From an uncultured Collinsella sp. (GTDB lineage Bacteria; Actinomycetota; Coriobacteriia; Coriobacteriales; Coriobacteriaceae), in NCBI GenBank assembly GCA_934668695.1, contig CAKUOD010000007.1, positions 11,715-75,714 on the forward strand: a DNA stretch of 64,000 bases, in the 5' to 3' direction. The translations under genes were made by a program, and so were the position numbers. The stretch's first letter is position 1. Each line of letters begins with the position of its first letter. Below the pieces are notes generated by a model that was not told the origin of the DNA, did not search any database, and was given only the letters and a program-made list of their open reading frames with translations. This document shows positions 24,572 through 32,711 of the stretch, one piece after another.

Positions 24572-24605
24572 AAAAGGAGCTGCTCCATGGGGGCGGCTCC
24601 TTTTT
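24572..24605 (+). terminator. intrinsic terminator of glmU
   Basis: AAAAGGAGCTGC pairs imperfectly with GGCGGCTCCTTTT and runs into TTTTTCT, 15 bp after the stop. Confidence 0.8.
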
Positions 24606-24748
24606 CTATCGTGACCTGCGCAACCGGATGAGTGGTCGGTTCGTGTCCGTTGGCGGTAAAGACGTTATCAGGACCCGATAAACCCCGCCGCGCGGTTACA
24701 ATGCAACAAGGCATCTATATGGCATTCGATGTATAAAGGAGAAGGGTA

Positions 24749-25735
24749 ATGCCGATTAATGATCCCGAGAAGTCGGAGAATATGCGCAAGTCCATCCGCG
24801 TGTATTCCGGTTCCTCCAACCGTCCCCTCGCTCAGAAGATTGCTGAGTACCTTGGGGTCGAGCTTTCGGGCCTTACGCTAAAGCAGTTCGCCAATGGTGA
24901 GATTTACGCCCGCTACGACGAGACCGTCCGCGGCGCCGACGTCTTCCTGATTCAGTCCGTGGCCGGCGGCAACGTCAACGACATGCTCATGGAGCTGCTC
25001 ATCGCCACCGACGCTGCCAAGCGCGCATCCGCCCGCTCCATCACCGCCGTTATCACCCACTACGGCTATGCCCGCCAGGACCGCAAGGCCGGCCCGCGCG
25101 AGCCCATCACCGCCCGCCTCGTCGCCAACCTGCTCGAGCGTGCCGGCGTCAACCGCATCATCACCCTCGACCTGCACCAGGGCCAGATCCAGGGCTTCTT
25201 CGATATCCCGGTTAACCACCTGTCCGCACTGCCGCTGTTTGGCCAGTACTACAACGACATGCACTTCGACACCGACAACCTGGTTGTCGTCTCCCCCGAC
25301 GTGGGTCGCGCCAAGGCCGCCAAGAAGCTGTCCGACATGCTCGGCTGCGACCTGGCCATCGCCCACAAGGGCCGTCCGCGCCACAACGCCGCCGAGGTCA
25401 TGGGCATCATCGGTGACATCAAGGGCAAGACCTGCATCATCAACGACGACATGATCGACACCGCTGGCACCCTGTGCGCCAACGTCAAGGAGCTCAAGGC
25501 TATGGGCGCCGGCGACATCTACGTCTGCGCCACCCACGGCATCTTCTCCGGTCCGGCCATCGAGCGCCTGAACGATGCCCCCATCGTCGAGTGCGTCGTC
25601 ACCGACGCCATCCCCGTCGAGGTCGGCGGCAAGATCAAGACTATCTCGGTCGCCGAGGAGTTCGCTCAGGCCATCTCCGCCGTTTACCACGAGGAGCCCG
25701 TCTCCACGCTCGTCGGCGGCGACTTCGCGCTGTAG
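24749..25735 (+). CDS. prs: ribose-phosphate pyrophosphokinase
   Basis: 328 residues. Conserved PRPP synthetase segments are YARQDRKAGPREPI (ATP/flexible loop), LDLHQGQIQGFFDIPVNHL and the PRPP-binding DDMIDTAGTL. It makes PRPP from ribose-5-phosphate and ATP, feeding the purine and pyrimidine genes found at 38-57 kb. AAGGAGAAGGG precedes the ATG; a strong terminator follows. Confidence 0.96.
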   Translation: MPINDPEKSENMRKSIRVYSGSSNRPLAQKIAEYLGVELSGLTLKQFANGEIYARYDETVRGADVFLIQSVAGGNVNDMLMELLIATDAAKRASARSITAVITHYGYARQDRKAGPREPITARLVANLLERAGVNRIITLDLHQGQIQGFFDIPVNHLSALPLFGQYYNDMHFDTDNLVVVSPDVGRAKAAKKLSDMLGCDLAIAHKGRPRHNAAEVMGIIGDIKGKTCIINDDMIDTAGTLCANVKELKAMGAGDIYVCATHGIFSGPAIERLNDAPIVECVVTDAIPVEVGGKIKTISVAEEFAQAISAVYHEEPVSTLVGGDFAL

Positions 25736-25768
25736 TCCAACGCGTATCGCATCATCTTTGATGTTTTT

Positions 25769-25800
25769 AAAGGGTCGGAAGCTCGCTTCCGACCCTTTTT
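25769..25800 (+). terminator. intrinsic terminator of prs
   Basis: AAGGGTCGGAAGC/GCTTCCGACCCTT hairpin followed by TTTTTCT, 34 bp after the stop. Confidence 0.9.
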
Positions 25801-25820
25801 CTATTCCTCGCCAATCCGCC

Positions 25821-26025
25821 CTGGACAGTTAGTTCAGATACGTATTTTTTAAAGCTCCAAAGGTCCGTTCGGAGCCTTCTGAGCTCCCCGGCGGATGCCA
25901 TGCCGCCCGAAGCTCATCGTTTTCGAGTACAACCGCCGCATATATTATCTTCAAATCGCCCTCGAAGGCCCTTAGAAACACCTCGAACGCCCGCCGCCTT
26001 ATACGTATCTGAACTAACTGTCCAG
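25821..26025. repeat. 205-bp element with perfect 25-bp inverted ends, copy 1
   Basis: The ends (CTGGACAGTTAGTTCAGATA plus CGTAT) at 25821-25845 and 26001-26025 are perfectly complementary. The interior has no long palindrome and no convincing gene. A second element with nearly the same ends and almost the same length (27348-27553) lies on the other side of the 26188-27315 gene, yet the two interiors are largely unlike. No target-site duplication is evident. Confidence 0.8.
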
Positions 26026-26187
26026 TAGCCATCGTCAACCTTCTCGGCAGAGCTCAATTTCCTGCAATCCCCTCAACCGATTCCACCGATTTCCTAACAC
26101 CCGGCCGTTCATGGCGCCCAGCACCCCGCTGAGCGAAAAGAACGGTATGGCGGTCGCATTCTGCCGCCAACTTAGTACGTTATAGCT

Positions 26188-27315
26188 ATGACGACCGTGA
26201 TTTCACATTTCTCCGCCCTCCGCGCAATTCGTCGCGCACGACGGGCGTACTCTGCCCTACCCTGGAGCTCCATTGATAGTGAACAGCAAGCACAGGCCTT
26301 GGCTAGCTGCATTCCCAATAATGACGCGATAGACTTTGGCGCACTTTCGATACTCGACGCCTGGAATGAAGATGATTCCGAGCTACTCGATCTTCTCGTT
26401 TCAAACGAAGGCAACCGACGCCCCGACAAGCGACTTCTTCAGCATATTCTCTCCGCTCCGCTTCCTGAAGGTGCAATTATGCACGTCGAGGCCGACATCT
26501 ACGCAACGTCTCCTGCCATGACAGCCATGCTTTGTTCTAAAAATGAATCAGTCGCCAAAACCTTGATGCTTCTCATGGAACTGGTCGGAACTTACTCCCT
26601 TCCTCCCGGGGCAACATACCCCATTGCCCATGACGACATCTGGCCCAAGGGCGATGGCTACGAAGCGACGGGCGATCTTGATTGCCTGGGCAACCAGTCA
26701 GCGGCCGAACAACAGAACGAAACCCGCTATGAACAGGCGCACTACAAATGCGAGCCCGCCACGACCATCGAAGAGCTCGAGGCGGTCGCACGGTTCGCCA
26801 AAAGTAGCTCATACGCCTCGTTTCGCACGGCAGTCAAACTCGCCCGGGCTGGATCCGCATCCCCAGCCGAATCCCTAATGTTTGCCGTTCTCGGAGCGCC
26901 CATGCGCTTTGGCGGATTCGGATGTTGCAGCCTGCCCATGGGAGGCCTGCTACTCAACCATCGAATCGACTTCGATACTCTTGCGGTCAACATGTCCTCG
27001 GGCATCCCCTATGCCATCTGCGACCTATATTGCCCGGCAGCCGGAGTCGACAACGAATACAACGGAATTGGGCATGAGCTTCAAAACGCTCGCATCCACG
27101 ATGGCAATCGAAATAATGGCCTCAAGGCCATGGGCATCCACGTCCTGGTTATCAATCGCGACCAAATGAAAGACCTTGTTGCACTCGAAGCCTTCGCCCA
27201 AACGATGCATCGACTCGCAGGAGTCCGATTCCGGTACCGTATCAAGGGCTATCGCAAGCGTCAGGCCGCTTGGCTCAACGCTCTGCGGGCCGGAACCGGC
27301 CTCGCGCCGGTCTAA
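26188..27315 (+). CDS. uncharacterised protein with a Vsr/DUF559-like endonuclease-fold C-terminus
   Basis: 375 residues. The C-terminal part (about 275-350) reads ICDLYCPAAGVDNEYNG, then a HDGNRNNGLKAMGIHVLVIN strand-helix-strand. This matches the pattern of short Vsr-like nucleases (E-Y-D/N-G, D-x2-R-x2-L, G-V-x-V), although the usual acidic YD is YN. A middle LMELVGTYSLPPG segment resembles coriobacterial proteins of the same layout. Function is unknown; phage or plasmid defence is a guess. Composition is more AT-rich than its neighbours, no ribosome site is visible (possibly leaderless), and two 205-bp inverted-repeat elements flank it, all suggesting transfer. Confidence 0.6.
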   Translation: MTTVISHFSALRAIRRARRAYSALPWSSIDSEQQAQALASCIPNNDAIDFGALSILDAWNEDDSELLDLLVSNEGNRRPDKRLLQHILSAPLPEGAIMHVEADIYATSPAMTAMLCSKNESVAKTLMLLMELVGTYSLPPGATYPIAHDDIWPKGDGYEATGDLDCLGNQSAAEQQNETRYEQAHYKCEPATTIEELEAVARFAKSSSYASFRTAVKLARAGSASPAESLMFAVLGAPMRFGGFGCCSLPMGGLLLNHRIDFDTLAVNMSSGIPYAICDLYCPAAGVDNEYNGIGHELQNARIHDGNRNNGLKAMGIHVLVINRDQMKDLVALEAFAQTMHRLAGVRFRYRIKGYRKRQAAWLNALRAGTGLAPV

Positions 27316-27347
27316 ACGGCGAATCACCCGTGCGCCGTCGAGCAGGG

Positions 27348-27553
27348 CTGGGCAGTTAGTTCAAATACGTATAAATGGACGCATTGAATTAGACTGTTTT
27401 GCAGCTATCTCTATACCATTCGCCCTATTTGAAGGCAGGGTAGACTTCAAAACAGCGCCATATGGACTAACTAAAGCTCCAAAACAACGTATCGGCATTG
27501 AATTGAGTAATTCGAGTCCTCAGAACTTATACGTATCTGAACTAACTGTCCAC
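27348..27553. repeat. 205-bp-class element with 25-bp inverted ends, copy 2
   Basis: Left end CTGGGCAGTTAGTTCAAATA plus CGTAT (27348-27372) and right end ATACGTATCTGAACTAACTG plus TCCAC (27529-27553). The ends differ from copy 1 by only a few bases. The interior is AT-rich and mostly unrelated to that of copy 1. It starts 32 bp after the flanked gene and ends 113 bp before pth. Confidence 0.8.
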
Positions 27554-27666
27554 CTCGGATTTCGACGGCCGTCCAAACGCCCCCAAACGCCCTCAATTAC
27601 CCTCCATTTGACAGCGGCAACAGGGTCGCTCACCATAGCAGGCGACAAATCAACGAAAGGATGAAC

Positions 27667-28296
27667 ATGGCAGCTGCACAGCCGCTTAAGATTCGCATGG
27701 TTGCCGGACTTGGCAACCCGGGTGAGGAATATGCCGAGACCCGCCACAACGCCGGCTTTAAGGCGATCGATGAGCTGGCCCGTCAGGCCGGTGTCACGTA
27801 CTGGAAAAACCAGGCCGGCGCCGAGGTCGCACTCATCAACATCAACGATCCCGAGGAAGAGGGTGGCAAGCGCCAGATCGTGCTGGTCAAGCCGCAGTCG
27901 TATATGAATACCTCGGGTGGCCCCATCTCCAAGCTCTGCCGCGAGTACAAGATCAAGGCCGAGGAGCTGCTCGTCATCCACGATGAGCTCGATATTCCCG
28001 CCGGCGACGTGCGCGTCAAGGTGGGCGGAGGCCATGCCGGTCACAACGGCCTGCGCTCCATCATCGACAAGATGGGCAGCCGCGACTTTAGCCGTATCCG
28101 CACCGGCATCGGCAACCCTCCCGGCAAGATGGCCGTCGCCGACTATGTACTCAAGCAGCTGCGCGCCCGCGAGGCCGATGACTTCCAGGACACCTGCGCC
28201 CGCGCCGCCGACGCCGCCGGCCTGGCCATCGTGCACGGCGTGATCTATGCCCGCGATCACGTAAACGGCGCCGCTTCCTCCAACGGCAAACACTAA
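27667..28296 (+). CDS. pth: peptidyl-tRNA hydrolase
   Basis: 209 residues. MVAGLGNPGEEYAETRHNAGF holds the catalytic His and conserved Asn in its last residues; KPQSYMNTSGGP, VIHDELDIPAGDVRVK and GGGHAGHNGLRSI are the other family blocks. It recycles peptidyl-tRNA dropped from ribosomes. AAAGG abuts the ATG at 27661, so the in-frame ATG at 27667 is preferred. Confidence 0.94.
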   Translation: MAAAQPLKIRMVAGLGNPGEEYAETRHNAGFKAIDELARQAGVTYWKNQAGAEVALININDPEEEGGKRQIVLVKPQSYMNTSGGPISKLCREYKIKAEELLVIHDELDIPAGDVRVKVGGGHAGHNGLRSIIDKMGSRDFSRIRTGIGNPPGKMAVADYVLKQLRAREADDFQDTCARAADAAGLAIVHGVIYARDHVNGAASSNGKH

Positions 28297-28298
28297 AA

Positions 28299-28495
28299 CC
28301 TACCATTTAGGGACAGGTTTATTTTGGCAGGTTTATCTGCGTAAACGCCGCAGTCGGCACATCGCAATAATCACGCTGCCACCATACATGCATAACGCCC
28401 CAAAGGGGGTCGGCCTCACCAAAGCGCGAGGCCGACCCCCTTTGTCGTTTTGCCTGATAAAACTGGCCAAAATAAACCTCTCCCCCTTTGGTAGG
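28299..28495. repeat. nested GGGACAGG-core palindromic element
   Basis: Outer arms CCTACCA...GGACAGGTTTATTTTGGC and GGCCAAAATAAACCT...GGTAGG pair with interruptions over about 39 bp. The centre is a perfect 16-bp hairpin AAAGGGGGTCGGCCTC/complement (28402-28417, 28428-28443). The sub-hairpin AAAACCTACC...GGCAGGTTT around a GGGACAGGTTTATTT loop recurs, loop inverted, at 39970-40010. It begins 3 bp after the pth stop and may also end its transcript. Confidence 0.7.
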
Positions 28496-28669
28496 CCGAA
28501 GTGGATAAACCCTTTTCCCAACCGCCGAAGACACACGTAAACAGCATGTCCATGAGGGTATAATTTGCACCGTATGTCTGCACAACGCCTGTGCGCGTAC
28601 GGTTTTACTCGGGCTACCGTCCATTTCCGTGGAGGCACGGTTCGGCGGCCCTAACAAGAGAGGGGTTCT

Positions 28670-29509
28670 ATGTATAAGATCCTGGAGAAGACGCAGTTCT
28701 CGGAGAAGGTGTTCAAGTTCCGCATCGAGGCGCCTGCAATCGCCAAACATGCGCACGCTGGACAGTTCCTCATGGTTCGCGCCAACGAGACGGGCGAGCG
28801 CGTCCCGTTTACCCTGGCCGGTTGGAACGGTGACGAGGGCTGGGTCGAGTTCATCTTCATGGTGATCGGCAAGACCACCGAGATGCTGTCCACCTACGAG
28901 GCCGGCGAGTCGCTGCGCGACGTCGTGGGTCCGCTGGGCGTTCCCACCGAGATGGCCGAGGGCCCCTGCGCCGTCATTGGCGGCGGCGTCGGCCTGGCAA
29001 TTGCCTTCCCGGTCGCCAAGCACCTGGTCGAGACCGGTCACGAGGTGCACGCCATCATGGGCGCCCGCACCAAGGACCTCCTGCTCATGGAGGACCAGTT
29101 CCGTGAGCTCCTCGACGAGGACCACATCCACATCACCACCGACGACGGCTCCTACGGCGAGCAGGGCGTTGTCACCGCTCCGCTGGAGCGCCTGCTGCAG
29201 GACAAGGCCGTGAGCCAGGTCTTCTGCGTCGGCCCCGTTCCGATGATGAAGTTCTCGACCCTCACCGCCCAGAAGTACGACACCCCCATCACCGCGTCGC
29301 TCAACCCCATCATGGTTGACGGCACCGGCATGTGCGGCTGCTGCCGCGTCGAGGTGGGCGGCGTGACCAAGTTCGCTTGCGTCGACGGCCCCGACTTCGA
29401 TGCCACCCTGGTCGACTGGGATGACCTTCGTGCCCGCCAGGCCGCTTACCGTTCCGAAGAGGGCGAGTCCCTCAAGGCCTATGAGGAAAAGAGCTGCGCA
29501 TGCCACTAG
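28670..29509 (+). CDS. nfnA: NfnA: FAD/NAD-binding subunit of NADH-dependent ferredoxin:NADP oxidoreductase
   Basis: 279 residues of the ferredoxin-NADP reductase fold: RVPFTLAG (FAD), the GGGVGLAIAFPVAKHL nucleotide site, and a C-terminal [2Fe-2S] motif in DGTGMCGCCRVEVGG...FACVDGP. The protein overlaps NfnB by 10 bp. The pair catalyses flavin-based electron bifurcation among reduced ferredoxin, NADH and NADPH in anaerobes. It is also annotated as sulfide dehydrogenase or glutamate synthase subunit in relatives; the gene pair and cofactor motifs favour NfnAB. AGAGAGGGG precedes the ATG. Confidence 0.85.
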   Translation: MYKILEKTQFSEKVFKFRIEAPAIAKHAHAGQFLMVRANETGERVPFTLAGWNGDEGWVEFIFMVIGKTTEMLSTYEAGESLRDVVGPLGVPTEMAEGPCAVIGGGVGLAIAFPVAKHLVETGHEVHAIMGARTKDLLLMEDQFRELLDEDHIHITTDDGSYGEQGVVTAPLERLLQDKAVSQVFCVGPVPMMKFSTLTAQKYDTPITASLNPIMVDGTGMCGCCRVEVGGVTKFACVDGPDFDATLVDWDDLRARQAAYRSEEGESLKAYEEKSCACH

Positions 29510-30909
29510 TTAATGGTCGTTTCGTTGCCGATATGAAGTCGCCCCGCACCCCCGATAACGAGGAGCCGGCTGCCGAGCGCGCCTGCGACTTCCGCCCCGT
29601 CGACAAGGGCTTCACCGAGGAGATGGCGCTGGCCGAGGCCGAGCGCTGCCTCAACTGCAAGAAGCCGTTCTGTGTTGAGGGCTGCCCCGTCAACATCAAC
29701 ATTCCCCGCTTTATCGAGCAGATTCGCGAGAAGGACTTCGGCGGCGCCCTCGATACCATCCGCGAGGACTCCATGCTTCCCGCCATCTGCGGCCGCGTCT
29801 GCCCGCAGGAGAACCAGTGCGAGGGCAAGTGCATCCGTGGTAAGAAGTCCGAGCCCGTGGCCATCGGCCAGCTCGAGCGCTTCCTGGGTGACCGCCCCGA
29901 GCTCGCCTCCACGCCCAAGATGGCCCCCAAGAACGGCAAGAAGGTCGCCGTCGTCGGCTCCGGCCCGTCCGGCATCACCTGCGCCGGCGAGCTCGCCCGC
30001 AACGGCTTTGATGTCACCGTCTTTGAGGCATTCTTCACCGGTGGCGGCGTGCTGGTCTACGGCATCCCCGAGTTCCGTCTGCCCAAGGCAGTCGTCAAGC
30101 GCGAGATCGACGGCCTGGAGGACATGGGCGTCAAGTTTGAGTACAACTCCGTCGTGGGCAACATGGCCACGGCCGAGGAGCTGTTCGAGCAGGGCTTCGA
30201 CGCCATCTACGTGGCGACCGGCGCAGGCCTGCCCAAGTTCCTCAACGTCCCCGGCGAGAACCTGCCCAACGTCTTCTTCGCTAACGAGTACCTCACCCGC
30301 GTGAACCTGATGAAGGCCAACAAGTTCCCCGAGTACGACACCCCCACCAAGCACGGCAAGAACGTCGTCGTCTTTGGTGGCGGCAACGTGGCTATGGACG
30401 CCGTCCGTACCGCCAAGCGTCTGGGCGCCGAGCACGCCATCATCGCCTACCGTCGTACCGAGGACGAGATGCCCTGCCGTCGCGCCGAGCTGCACCATGC
30501 CAAGGCCGAGGGCGTCGAGGTTCTGCCGCTCGTCTCCCCGCTCGAGTTTGTCGCTGGCGAAGACGGCTCCGTGTGCGCCGTCAAGGTCCAGAAGATGGAG
30601 CTCGGCGAGCCTGACGAGTCCGGCCGTCGTCGCCCGGTGCCCATCGAGGGCGCCATCGAGGAGATCCCCTGCGACGTCGCGATCTCGGCTATCGGCACCA
30701 ACGCCAACCCCTTCGCTGCCAAGATCGGCGGCAAGATGGAGCTCAACAAGTGGGGCTACATCGTTGCCGACGAGGAGACCGGCCAGACCACCGATCCCCG
30801 CATCTGGGCCGGCGGCGACATCGTCACCGGTGCCGCTACGGTCATTCTGGCGATGGGCGCCGGCAAGAAGGCCGCCGCTTCCATCACCAAGAGCCTGCTG
30901 GGCGAGTAA
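29500..30909 (+). CDS. nfnB: NfnB: NADPH- and FAD-binding large subunit (glutamate synthase small-chain family)
   Basis: 469 residues. N-terminal iron-sulfur cysteines occur in RCLNCKKPFCVEGCPVNI and ICGRVCPQENQCEGKCIRG. FAD site VVGSGPSGITCAGELA (about 150), NADPH site VFGGGNVAMDAVRTAKRLG (about 290) and the terminal IWAGGDIVTGAATVI are present. It partners NfnA. Given the Ech hydrogenase at 3-8.6 kb, it would link ferredoxin to the NADPH pool. A stand-alone glutamate synthase small chain is less likely because no large chain is present. Confidence 0.88.
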   Translation: MPLVNGRFVADMKSPRTPDNEEPAAERACDFRPVDKGFTEEMALAEAERCLNCKKPFCVEGCPVNINIPRFIEQIREKDFGGALDTIREDSMLPAICGRVCPQENQCEGKCIRGKKSEPVAIGQLERFLGDRPELASTPKMAPKNGKKVAVVGSGPSGITCAGELARNGFDVTVFEAFFTGGGVLVYGIPEFRLPKAVVKREIDGLEDMGVKFEYNSVVGNMATAEELFEQGFDAIYVATGAGLPKFLNVPGENLPNVFFANEYLTRVNLMKANKFPEYDTPTKHGKNVVVFGGGNVAMDAVRTAKRLGAEHAIIAYRRTEDEMPCRRAELHHAKAEGVEVLPLVSPLEFVAGEDGSVCAVKVQKMELGEPDESGRRRPVPIEGAIEEIPCDVAISAIGTNANPFAAKIGGKMELNKWGYIVADEETGQTTDPRIWAGGDIVTGAATVILAMGAGKKAAASITKSLLGE

Positions 30910-30937
30910 TCACCTACAGCGCTAGCCACCAAACGGC

Positions 30938-30977
30938 AAAGTCCCCGTCGAGCACACGCCCGGCGGGGACTTTTTCT
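30938..30977 (+). terminator. intrinsic terminator of nfnAB
   Basis: AAAGTCCCCG/CGGGGACTTT hairpin followed by TTTCT, 28 bp after the nfnB stop. Confidence 0.85.
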
Positions 30978-30992
30978 ATACCGGCAGCCCTG

Positions 30993-31025
30993 CCACCACG
31001 AAGGGGACAGGCACCTTTGTGGTGG
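30993..31025 (+). repeat. GGGGACAGGCACC hairpin, left border of array 2
   Basis: CCACCACGAAGG and CCTTTGTGGTGG pair (one mismatch) around GGACAGGCA. The same 33-bp unit occurs inverted at 31327-31359 and directly at 63585-63617. The two nearby copies frame the inverted-repeat array like the ends of a mobile unit. Confidence 0.75.
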
Positions 31026-31049
31026 TTTTTGACTTGACCGGCCGGTTTG

Positions 31050-31265
31050 TCTCGATCTGTAACAGATAGGCCCCGTTGAGCCCTGCAGTTGTTACAGATC
31101 GAGATATTGTGCCGGCCGCCCACGCCGCATCTCAATCTGTAACAGTTAGAGACCAAATATGCCGCCTGGTGTTACAGATCAAGACGTTGGGCTGACGGCC
31201 GAACGGTTCATCTAAATCTGTAACAGTTAGAGCCATTTTCGCTGGCTTGGTGTTACAGATCGAGA
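31050..31265. repeat. array 2: three 55-bp inverted-repeat units on an 80/81-bp period
   Basis: Units 31050-31104, 31130-31184 and 31211-31265, each exactly 55 bp, separated by 25 and 26 bp. Arms (near TCTCGATCTGTAACAG) match array 1 at 12 kb; all six half-sites keep ATCTGTAACA. Middles and gaps are unlike one another and unlike array 1 apart from a short A/T run in the centre of each middle. The array lies between convergent nfnB and the kinase-like gene, within inverted GGGGACA hairpins. Confidence 0.85.
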
Positions 31266-31326
31266 CTATGCAAAAGCCGAGGATAGGCACTGCCGCCAAG
31301 GCCTTCCCCTCCGCCTAAAACAAAAA

Positions 31327-31359
31327 CCACCACAAAGGTGCCTGTCCCCTTTGTGGTGG
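31327..31359 (-). repeat. GGGGACAGGCACC hairpin, right border of array 2
   Basis: CCACCACAAAGG/CCTTTGTGGTGG with a perfect 12-bp stem around TGCCTGTCC, the inverted copy of 30993-31025. It ends 10 bp from the stop of the cytidylate-kinase-like gene and may also terminate it. Confidence 0.75.
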
Positions 31360-31369
31360 TTTTGGTCGG

Positions 31370-31993
31370 TTAGTCTTCGAGCTGCGCTACTTTGTAGCGG
31401 TAGGCAGCGGCGATAACGTCTTTGCAGCCCTCGCGGCCCAGCTTGGCGCGGTTGACAACGATGTCCTTACCGCTCGTCATCTTCCACTTGCCGGCGCTGT
31501 AGCGCTTGTAGAACGCCTCGCGCGCCTTCTGCTGCTGCTTGACCAGCTTGGCGCCCTTCTTTTTATTAAGGCCACGCTTCTTGCGCACGATCTCGACGCG
31601 GTCCTCAAAAGGAGCGGTCACCAATACGGCAATGTGGTTGGGGTTATTGCGCAGCAGGTAATCGGACAGGCGGCCTTCGATAATGCAACTCTCGGTCTCG
31701 CCCAGATCCAAAATCACCTGGCTCATCTTTTGGAACAACTTGTCCGAGTACGAACGCGCATCGTAACGGTCGGGCAGAAACGCCATGTTCTCCACGGCCA
31801 GACGCTCGTCGTAGGCGGCCATCTTGTCGAGCGACTCGCCCGCACGCAGCGACGCACGCACCAGCAGCTCGTTATCGTACAGTGGAATCCCCAACTCGTC
31901 GGCAAGCATGCGGCCAATCTCGTGGCCCTCGGCGCCAAAGTCGCGCGCGATGGTAATGACCACAGGATTCTTCTTATTCTCCAGATCGCTCAT
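31370..31993 (-). CDS. cytidylate kinase-like family protein
   Basis: 207 residues. VVITIARDFGAEGHEIGRMLADELG is the modified P-loop of the cytidylate-kinase-like family (PF13189 type), followed by LYDNELL and a LGETESCIIEGRLSDYLLR block. A basic KKKGAKLVKQQQKAREAFYKRYSAGKW region is the LID-like part. True CMP kinase function is not assured; many relatives are annotated only by fold. AAAGGA precedes the ATG. Confidence 0.8.
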   Translation of the reverse strand: MSDLENKKNPVVITIARDFGAEGHEIGRMLADELGIPLYDNELLVRASLRAGESLDKMAAYDERLAVENMAFLPDRYDARSYSDKLFQKMSQVILDLGETESCIIEGRLSDYLLRNNPNHIAVLVTAPFEDRVEIVRKKRGLNKKKGAKLVKQQQKAREAFYKRYSAGKWKMTSGKDIVVNRAKLGREGCKDVIAAAYRYKVAQLED

Positions 31994-32069
31994 CGCGATT
32001 CCTTTCTAACAAATGAGAAATAGGCTGTCTATCGCCTTTTCCCACGATAGCGTACCAGGGAAAGCCAGG

Positions 32070-32708
32070 CTATGCGGCTACGATACGTCGTTGATATGCT
32101 CGGACCAGCAGCGAGATGCCAAAGTTGAGTGCAAAGTACATCGCAAACACCAGGCCGTAGAGCATGAGCACCTGCGACAGGTCGATCGCGTGCGCCATCA
32201 CGACGTTTGCCGTGTACATGAGTTCGGCCACGTTAATGCCCGAAAGATACGAGCTGTCCTTGATGACGGTCGTGCACTGGCTAAACAGGGCCGGAATGAT
32301 CGTCTTAAACGTCTGCGGCAGGATGATATAGCGCATAGTGGCAAAGAAGCCGAAGCCCTGGCTCTGCGCCGCCTCAAACTGGCCACGCGGAATCGAGTTG
32401 AGGCCGCCGCGCACAATCTCGGCCATAACGGCGCTGGTGAACAGCGTAAAGGCGATGGTCGAAATCACAATGTCCAGACCCTGCACCGTAAAGTAGATAA
32501 ACAGGATCCACAGCAGGTTTGGCGTGCAGCGGAACAGCTCGATATAGGCACTCACCAAAATACGGAACGGGCGGGGCGCATAGCTCTTGACGAGCGCCAG
32601 CAGCGTGCCAAAAATGAGCGAGAAAAAGATCGACAGCGCCGAGATCTCGATCGTCTTAACAAAGCCGCCCCAGATGTAGAGCAGGTTGGTCGCGTTGAAG
32701 ATTTCCAT
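32070..32708 (-). CDS. polar amino-acid ABC transporter permease
   Basis: 212 residues with about five membrane segments. The EAAQSQGFGFFATMRYIILPQ segment is the permease coupling (EAA) loop of the His/Glu/Gln importer family (HisM/GlnP). Last gene of the order ATPase - binding protein - permease - permease; 3 bp separate it from the upstream permease, so they are co-transcribed. Two different permeases imply a heterodimeric channel. Confidence 0.9.
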   Translation of the reverse strand: MEIFNATNLLYIWGGFVKTIEISALSIFFSLIFGTLLALVKSYAPRPFRILVSAYIELFRCTPNLLWILFIYFTVQGLDIVISTIAFTLFTSAVMAEIVRGGLNSIPRGQFEAAQSQGFGFFATMRYIILPQTFKTIIPALFSQCTTVIKDSSYLSGINVAELMYTANVVMAHAIDLSQVLMLYGLVFAMYFALNFGISLLVRAYQRRIVAA

Positions 32709-32711
32709 GCG

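Noticed and set aside
25829..26038. Short minus-strand frame filling the first 205-bp element
   Set aside because: It begins in the inverted repeat and resembles the frame across the second element only where the repeats match (GQLVQIRI); no ribosome site.
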